Notes under the pieces: model-generated | The model's database searches: none | The model's input: only the letters and a program-made list of their open reading frames with translations | Told to the model about the DNA's origin: nothing | Shown here: in pieces, positions 57,091-64,000 of the stretch | Numbering within the stretch: position 1 is the first letter of the stretch | How the letters are laid out: every line of letters starts with the position of its first letter | Assembly: GCF_021130785.1 (NCBI RefSeq) | Contig: NW_025777628.1 | Coordinates: 40,179-104,178 of the forward strand | Source: Homalodisca vitripennis | Lineage: Eukaryota; Arthropoda; Insecta; Hemiptera; Cicadellidae | Reading direction: 5' to 3' | Length of the DNA stretch: 64,000 nucleotides | Position numbers and translations under genes: made by a program

Positions 57091-58159
57091 TCTTACTCTA
57101 CACCTTTCTCTTTCAATACACATACAACTACTCAGGTAGCTAGCTATGTCCTTCCAGTTTCCAAAGTATAGTTTGTGTTATTTAATAGATGTTTTGATAT
57201 TATTTTTAAGTACATGTATTATAAGTAGGAACAGAAATTCTTTACAAATATTGTAACACTCTGAGATAGATGTATTATGACGTCAAGAAGGCCTGAGATT
57301 AATTGGATCGGTCTCAGATAGTACAGACTAGCAGGAGGGAAGTGTTAACTACAGTATCACACCTTACCAACTACTACTTACCACCTCCACTTACCAACTT
57401 ACTGGTGGATTGTGTGTCATGTGTGTGGTGGTGGGGGGGGGGGTTTTATCGGTGTTGTACAATTAGAGTGTTCAAAACCTCATTTATCACTTTTATCTAT
57501 TTGTTGTCACATTTAATTGTGTCAACTAGAAGTAACTTCTGATGGCAAAATGTTAGGGGTCGGAAAGAAAACAGGCTTGAGTAGCGAACTCGATAAGAAA
57601 TTGAGATTGAATTTATCTTCTGAAATTCGGAAAGTCGGCCTGGTACTGTACAATGAACTGCTAAATTAATAGGGCTGTTTACTATTGTCCAAGCTTGCTT
57701 CATATTTCCAAATTTTGCTCTAAAATTCCATAAAGTATGTTATACATATTATAAAACAAAACCATTATTAACATACGGTCCAGGGAGCATATTTACTAAA
57801 ACCTTGACTTATCAAGCGGTTTTTGTTTTTAGAAGGTATTCGCTGATGAATTCTTTCGGTATTTGTTAGCTTACAAATCATTATTAATAGCTTACGATAA
57901 TTTATATTTTCAGTGGATATTTGCTCTTTTCGTTAATTCTTAATTCTATGAATATTTGATCAAAATAATAATAGTCCAGATTATATATTTAACTTATGGT
58001 ACGTATTTAATGACTGAATTATACAGGCCAAATTCTAGGACAATAACGTATCTACGTAAAGTTTATCTAATGGTAGAGGCATGGTTACAGGAGCTGAATC
58101 TTTATTATTATTCAATATTTTAGGTGTTTTAAGTATAACTATTTATGATGTATTTACAG

Positions 58160-58235
58160 ATATGACCTTAGCAGGACTGGTTGGTCCTGGCAGCATCTTC
58201 TCCACTCATGCAGCACATATTTCCATTTATCACAG
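58160..58235 (+). other. Candidate small exon, unknown protein
   Basis: A 76-bp stretch, less AT-rich than its flanks, lies between TATTTACAG (58159) and CACAG followed by GTAGG (58236). Two frames are open; one reads MTLAGLVGPGSIF then STHAAHISIYH. The GPGSIF word recalls a membrane segment of insect chitin synthase, but the residues after it do not fit, so I do not make that assignment. No neighbouring exon was found. The upstream pyrimidine tract is weak. It may be chance. Confidence 0.18.
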
Positions 58236-59753
58236 GTAGGCAACCTAAAAACGTTTTTTTAAAAACGAAATATATTTTTAATTTTGTCCTCAAAACCTAG
58301 GCTTCAGAATGGGATCCGGTCTTGTAATTTTAAAGTTAATTTAGTATATTTATGGTTTTTTACTGTTCTTTTTACGTCCTCATAGTGTATCTATACCCGT
58401 ATGAGATTACACTCGTACTGGCCGGAATATAGACGCCAGTAATGCAATGATCACGTGTGAAACTCATAATTTGTTGCCATTGAAACCTAAAAACAATTAT
58501 TGACGCGGCTGTGTTGACCATGATTTGTGTTAATACATTTGTGCGATGCACTACTGAATAATAAATTGATTGTCTAGTCTCACCCCTCATATATTTAGGG
58601 TTTAGGCCTACTTATTGTGGTTAACTTACACCTAGTAAGAAGTTGCTAGTCTACTGTTACTTTGTTTGATGTTTTTAACTTTAATGATCGAGTCACAATA
58701 CGACTATTAATAGTTTAACTACTATATTATCATAGATTTGACGTTTTAGCAAGCGTTTTTAGATATTACAGTAGGTCTATACTTGGGAATGGAAGATAAA
58801 AAAATCTTGGAAGAGATATGGAACACTTATTAAATTAGAATAATAATTTCTAATTAAAAATTTACTCTTTAATGAGCAAAGTATGAGCTCTGTTTGTGTG
58901 GTTAAATTAATTTGCCTTACTTCATTAATTACTATAGACCGCCTCATGGTCTATTCCGGTTTAATCTGTTTATCTTAGTTGGCGCGACCGGCGTATGCCT
59001 GTCTGTCTAGCTTTTCATGCTCTTCTGTCTAATCTGAATAATCTGTACTTTCCTTAAAAAAAGAATAAGTGTATGAATCTGAGTAGCCTTGTACGCACTG
59101 AGTGTGTTTGAGCACAGAGTAAACATTGTATATAGTACAGTGTTACAATCATTAGGGCACTAATTTATCTCTTCACCAATAATCGTTTCTTTTTTAAAAA
59201 TTATGAATGGAATAGTTATACAAACCATACTCGATCATGAGGTTGTCTATTAAAATTCATTGGTTATCAATATATTTATATTTGGGGTTTTTGTTATATA
59301 TCAAGGTTTTACTAGGTACTGTGGTTTTCTTAGTTTAAGATTCTTAAAACGATATTAACCTCATGCCTAGTTACACTAGTTTACTTGTCCCTTGCATTTA
59401 TCAAAAAATTGGTTACATGTAATATATAAATAAAACAATCGAGATTTAAGACAAAAATCAGTGTTATGTTAAACAACTTAATAACTCTGTTTCAATTTAA
59501 GTTATAATATTGTAAATTTAACTCACTTTTAATATGCCAAATCGCAAAATCTGAACTTTTAAATATAAATCAAATTTTTACAAACTACCTCAGCAAAATA
59601 TTACAAACGTTTCAGCATCTTTCAGAGCCAGATTATCGCTTGGCATTTTATTAAAATTAATCCTTGAAAACCGGATCCAATAATTCCTATTTTATTTCAA
59701 AGGGGAAAAATTTGAGAAAACCTATAATAAAATATTGGTATAAAATACCTTAA

Positions 59754-59792
59754 ATAATAATAATTAATAATAATAATAATATTATAATATCA
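59754..59792. repeat. AAT microsatellite
   Basis: An imperfect run of AAT/ATT triplets (AATAATAATAATTAATAATA and onward). No other structure is seen. Confidence 0.8.
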
Positions 59793-59839
59793 ACTTTATC
59801 TTGCCGGGTAACAAATTTTAAAAATTGCATAAACAAATG

Positions 59840-61350
59840 TTCATAAATAAATATTTAAATAATAAAAAGGAAGGGTCTATCACTTCATGCACATCAACAC
59901 ACACAGTCATCATTGTTAATAACTGTCAATTCACTCTCATGTTCATTCTCACCAGACAATCCTGCCACTTGCCACACCAAAAACTAGAGGGATTGTTCGT
60001 GTTTAGAGGTTTTTTGAAATTTTCGCTCCCAGCGGCTCTCCATCAAACTCGTCCACTGAGAGTAAAACGCCCTCGACACTCATAAAGATGTCCTTAGTCG
60101 AGTTTTTAAATTTATTTTCGACTCATTCAATTGTTTGATCTCTTCAGGGAGCCTTATTTTATTAGCTTGAATAACCAACCTCAGATGGCAAAACGTTTCG
60201 AATGCTGCAGTTATGTTGTTGTTGAAACGCGGAAGTTGTTCCCTGCCTCTAGTTCCCATACTGCGTGAAATTGTCCAATGCCTCTGAACCTAAAGCTTAC
60301 ACTTATAACGGCAGTACTGCGGAACAACCTCCCAGGATATAGAGACAGGGGCACAAAAAAGTGAGCAATCCCAAGCTTCCGCTGAAGGCGTTTTTGCATG
60401 AATCTCCGAAGTTAAATTTTGAAATGATTCGTAACAGCTTTCTTATTACATCTTAATACAACGTTTCGAATTGTGTATTTAGAACAGCTTGCCCACAGTC
60501 TCAAACTGTATGTCAGATGGGGAAGTATACCAAGCCAAAGTCAGGCCGTTCTTAGTCTATCATCCCAAAAGAGGCAGAAGTTTGGAAGGGTTCCAATAAA
60601 AACATAAATTGACTGAGGAAACCCTTGAAACAAATGCTGTCAATGTGAGATGTCGTCCCAGAAGTCAGCCCTCGATCTAGGTGCATTCCGAGGAACTTAG
60701 GTTAGAAGAAATCAGTGTTTCTTCTATTAGAACATCAACTACCGCCATTACGGTACGGTAGCGAATTTGGTCAGTTCTGCTTGCTTGCCTGTGGGACACC
60801 ATAAGTCATTTGAACCTTTCTTGACAGCGGTATATACGCAAATCTGTACCACACTGGCTTCTATCCCTGAAGGTAATGTAGACAGAGATACCAATTCGTG
60901 CGGCAGACCTAGAATCACCACATGTCGTCAACTGGTTTGCGTAAATGTAACATTTTTGATATGAATACCACATCAATATTATAGTAGAGAGGTCTAGATA
61001 AATATGCTTTAGCATCACGTTCTCTTCTCTCCAGACCATCGACAATAACTGTATACGATTGAGGTAGCTGGTCGGTAAACGACATCGATTGTAGATTTGT
61101 TTTTCTTAAACCAAATTGTTCGGAAAACAGAGGGATTTCATAAACGGATTTCAAGAACATTTTCAAATTCTTTGACAAGGAAAAAATCTTTTCAAAGAAT
61201 CTCTGCTCATGACTCGGGAGGAATTAAAATTAGGACGATAGTTGGCTTGTGCAAGACAAGGATCGTCTTCTTTTTAAATCGCTGTGACTTTCGCAGAATT
61301 TCAAAATGGAGGGAAGAATGCTTGTGCGAAAGACAAGTTTGATCAAATTT
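59840..61350 (-). pseudogene. Decayed LINE reverse transcriptase, long fragment
   Basis: On the minus strand, hopping frames, the order of blocks is that of a LINE reverse transcriptase. Near 61240-61100 is LILIPPES then DFFLVKEFENVLEIRL, corresponding to 'YRPISL.p..skl.Ek.i..rl'. WFKKNKSTIDVVY follows (61110-61080), the 'QfGFrk..St.dAi' block. A trace of FLGMHLDRGL lies at about 60700-60670, CFKGFLSQFMF near 60620-60590, and finally RLPEEIKQLN with LKTRLRTSL at about 60165-60085, the 'LP.eik.l...fK..lk..L' end of the ORF. Stops and frameshifts are frequent. AAATAAATAT near 59845 may be the tail. It is related in wording to the fragment at 7.69-8.23 kb. The active-site block was not found. 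Confidence 0.7.
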
Positions 61351-62260
61351 TTGAGTAGAGCCAAAAATATGCATTTAGAGGAAAACGTTTGAGCAGCTAC
61401 CACAGACATGCCGTTGATGGGTCACATGATTTTTTTGGTTAATCACCTGTATCACGCGCGGCCACCTCTTCCTCACTCACAGAAAAGGACAGTGCCATGG
61501 ATGAGACTGGTCCATCGCACTGACCACTTCGCTGCATGTCATAAATAAACATTAATCTTCTTTATTCTGGGTATTCCGCAATTAATTTTCACATAAAAGT
61601 TCTGTCCAAAGTCATTGACTCGTATGTTCTTTAAAAAAATTGAAAACTACTCCATATAAAAACTCTTTCTCATTTCTTTTGCAATGTTGTATGTATAGAA
61701 AAAACATGTTTATCTTTTTGCGATCTTTTCTCCTGTATCCTAAATTTACTATTCCTTGGCTTGTTAACCATTTTCTACTAATTTCACTAATTTCTTTAAT
61801 ACTAAGACAGTTTTAAGTGTTAATACATTCACATATTAAACTATCCTTACTTAATCTACTTATTATTTCACCTCAATTCTTTTCACAGCCTTTCCTTGTT
61901 TTTTTTAAACTAATGAAAAAATGTTAAAATCGGATGTACCTAATCATATTAAGCACTTAAAAGACGCTTAATTCACAGTGTTGGTCATATGAACAAACAG
62001 GGCGGACATAAAGAAAGTGGTAAGGTTTTTTTATTGATGTTCTAAATAAAAGTCAAACATCTTAAGTAATGTTCTTTTAACAAAAACCATTTACCACTTT
62101 ATAATGTATGAGGTTGACGATACAACGTATCAAATATCTGTTTCATGGCATGACCTAGTACACATTGAGGAAAAATTTTAACTTTGATATTCTTATTTAT
62201 TACCATTCGATGGCACACTACATACCTGAGTTTACGATAGCCCCTTTTAAGTTCCAAAGC
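61351..62260. other. Unassigned sequence
   Basis: Nothing is recognised. The first 150 bp may still belong to the LINE remnant. Confidence 0.35.
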
Positions 62261-62890
62261 TTATGCTATATGCGGCAAATGATGACCATTTAAAGGGGGA
62301 TCTTTTTTTACGGAGCACTCGCGGGACCATAATTCGTTACAGAGGTACATACCGCGTGTGGTTGAAACGTTGACAACATTCAGTGGAAAAATCGAGCGAA
62401 AGCGCAATTGGAGTTTGTCATTACAAAAGTAAATAGAATGTACAAAGCAGTATACGTATATTTGGTGAAACTTCACCAAACTTTTACGCTATTGACTATG
62501 AGAAAAAAGTCGCCGAGTAAAACATCGCGGTTTCATTTTTAACTGGCGGAGGTTTACCACACATAAGGTAAGACATTACGTAATTCATATGAGTGTAACA
62601 GGAAATTCATTAGAATTCAATGTACAGATAGTTGCTGGAAAGGAAGTCATTGTATTACAATTCGAGACCAAACATCCACTCCCGGAGTAACTGGAAGATA
62701 CGCACATCCGCCCAGACACCGATGATGACAAACAGGAAAAGCTTGTTGAAGCAGCGGAAATGTTTATTTCTAAAAACCGTGCGATGATGTCTAGGGACAT
62801 CCATGCTGATATGAAAAATTTGTACCAATTATGATGGAGAGATTTGGCATAGGCGTGGTTCATGGAGAGATGGGGGGAGAACAACATCAA
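62261..62890 (+). pseudogene. Broken coding-like stretch of unknown family
   Basis: On the + strand a frame starting at 62274 reads ANDDHLKGDLFLRSTRGTII then RYRGTYRVWLK before a stop. A second frame opening ATG 62589 reads MSVTGNSLEFNVQIVAGKEV, and continues past TAA at 62688 with a hydrophilic, acidic, codon-like stretch (DTDDDKQEKLVEAAEMFISK) to TGA at 62832. It then carries on to WFMERWGENNIKK. Natural-looking amino-acid composition on both sides of each stop suggests a decayed gene and not random DNA. I cannot name a family. It may be a transposon or host pseudogene. The minus-strand open frames here are shadows. Confidence 0.3.
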
Positions 62891-64000
62891 AAAATGAAGA
62901 ACAAAGGAAAGGAGAAGGTGAAAGTCGAGGACGGGATTCGAAAAAGACGACGTTCAGGGAGTTGCCAGTGACATTGTGTTACGTTTCATGTACGGGATAA
63001 AATATCTTTTAGGGCTTTAATTAGTGTGATAGTGCCAATACAAATGTATGAAATTTTTTGGAACGTATTATTATATATTCAGAGGTTCATTAATCATTTA
63101 CTAATTCCAAGGTACCTGTACCTAATATAATGAAAAGTTAAAAAGATTTATAATGTATAGCAAAATCAACATGAATAGTTTAGTACTGAAAAATTCATAT
63201 TTTTCTTATTTCATACTTATTTTAATTTAAATGTTCTCAATTTTGAAAAGTCACTCATATGTTTTAGTCATGTAAATTTACTGTAATTGTTTAGATATTT
63301 TAAAAGGAAAGTTTTTCCTCACGTTAGTCCATGAACTCATATTTATTGGCATACACCAAAAAAAGATTACTAGTAAATGTTATGGTAAATTAAATCTAAA
63401 AATAACATTGTTATGAAATAATTTAATTATTCAAACTTGTGTTTCATAAGTTATTAAGGTATTATAATTTGTGTTACAATATGACTCGGTTGGACGTTAT
63501 CCATTGTTAATTAATTAAAAATTGATAATTCAATTTTAATGAGATTGATGTCATAATAAAATATGTTTTGGGTCATTTGAGGGTGTTGTATTGCCAGTCT
63601 AAAGCCTATTATTAAAATCCTTTCACAAGCAGCCCTTGCTCAACTGATTACATCTATAATATTTCACAACCTTAATCTAAGACAAAACCAACCTTACAAG
63701 ACCTTACGAACACTGATTAGGGTATATAAATACTGACATTAAAATATACGGAAATATGATGAGTATAATGAACTAAGATTGTAAAGCAAGAGTACCGGCA
63801 TACTGATAACTTGAATTAGTTGTTACAGATTATGCATTGCTTGGAAAATAAAACACCGAGATATAAAAAAGCGCCACCAACCAAGTTGGTCTGCAAAAAT
63901 TTAAGCATCGGTTTCCTCTTAGGGAGTTAAAAACAATCATGTCTTGTTGTCACAAAACTGTCAAATATTGTCCCAGGGATATTGACAATTATAGTTGGGT
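62891..64000. other. Unassigned AT-rich sequence
   Basis: A short purine-rich stretch (62891-62950) is followed by AT-rich DNA without any gene or repeat that I can support. Confidence 0.4.

Larger units (their letters stand above)
55986..59839. other. Unassigned sequence right of the triplication
   Basis: No supported gene. Apart from the TG-rich stretch, a G11 run at 57433-57443 and a possible exon at 58160-58235, I see only AT-rich unique-looking sequence. Minus-strand frames at 57497-57703 and 58372-58590 have no recognisable motif. Confidence 0.35.

Noticed and set aside
58160..58235. Chitin synthase exon
   Set aside because: Only about six residues fit and the rest does not; left as an unnamed candidate exon.

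Overview
This window looks like AT-rich, repeat-dense, non-coding eukaryotic DNA, most probably from an insect. The evidence is the mix of element families: a jockey-type LINE, a D34D mariner, piggyBac-like and Mutator-like transposase remains, and tRNA-like repeats. There are also no compact gene blocks. I found no intact host protein-coding gene, no rRNA gene and no CRISPR array. Almost everything recognisable is a decayed mobile element or a repeat; three short stretches could be host exons. The species cannot be named from this sequence.

Left part (1-13.2 kb): a copy of a long interspersed repeat (called 'R' here) is split by a LINE 3' fragment at 0.3-1.2 kb. A CpG-rich block lies at 4.3-4.6 kb beside a possible TATA box and first exon on the minus strand. 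A 20-copy, 73-76-bp minisatellite occupies 5.4-6.9 kb. An old LINE fragment lies at 7.7-8.2 kb, and an unusual foldback-type element with repeated GGAC-N5-GTCC motifs lies at 8.43-9.16 kb.

Middle part (13.2-32 kb): several R copies occur, all on the + strand. One copy (18.3-25.2 kb) was hit twice. A GC-rich, nearly full-length jockey-type LINE (18.78-23.26 kb) has ORF1 with zinc knuckles and ORF2 with endonuclease and reverse transcriptase. A 1.29-kb mariner (23.57-24.86 kb) has clear terminal inverted repeats and a TA duplication. Both have stops and frameshifts and are dead. A candidate spliced exon lies at 14.5 kb.

Triplicated part (32.05-55.99 kb): about 8.7 kb is present as two full copies and one truncated copy in direct tandem. 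Each carries, in order, a Mutator-like transposase fragment, an R copy, a LINE 3' fragment and a piggyBac-like transposase. The two full copies end with further R and tRNA-like sequence. The copies differ mainly by very many single-base insertions and deletions, which break every reading frame. That pattern suggests uncorrected long-read sequence or an assembly fault as much as biology, so gene calls in this part should be read as families and not as exact sequences. The third copy carries a 500-bp, C-poor insert absent from the other two.

Right part (56-64 kb): mostly sequence I cannot assign, with a TG-rich stretch, a possible small exon at 58.2 kb, a long decayed LINE reverse transcriptase on the minus strand (59.8-61.35 kb) and a broken coding-like stretch of unknown family at 62.3-62.9 kb.
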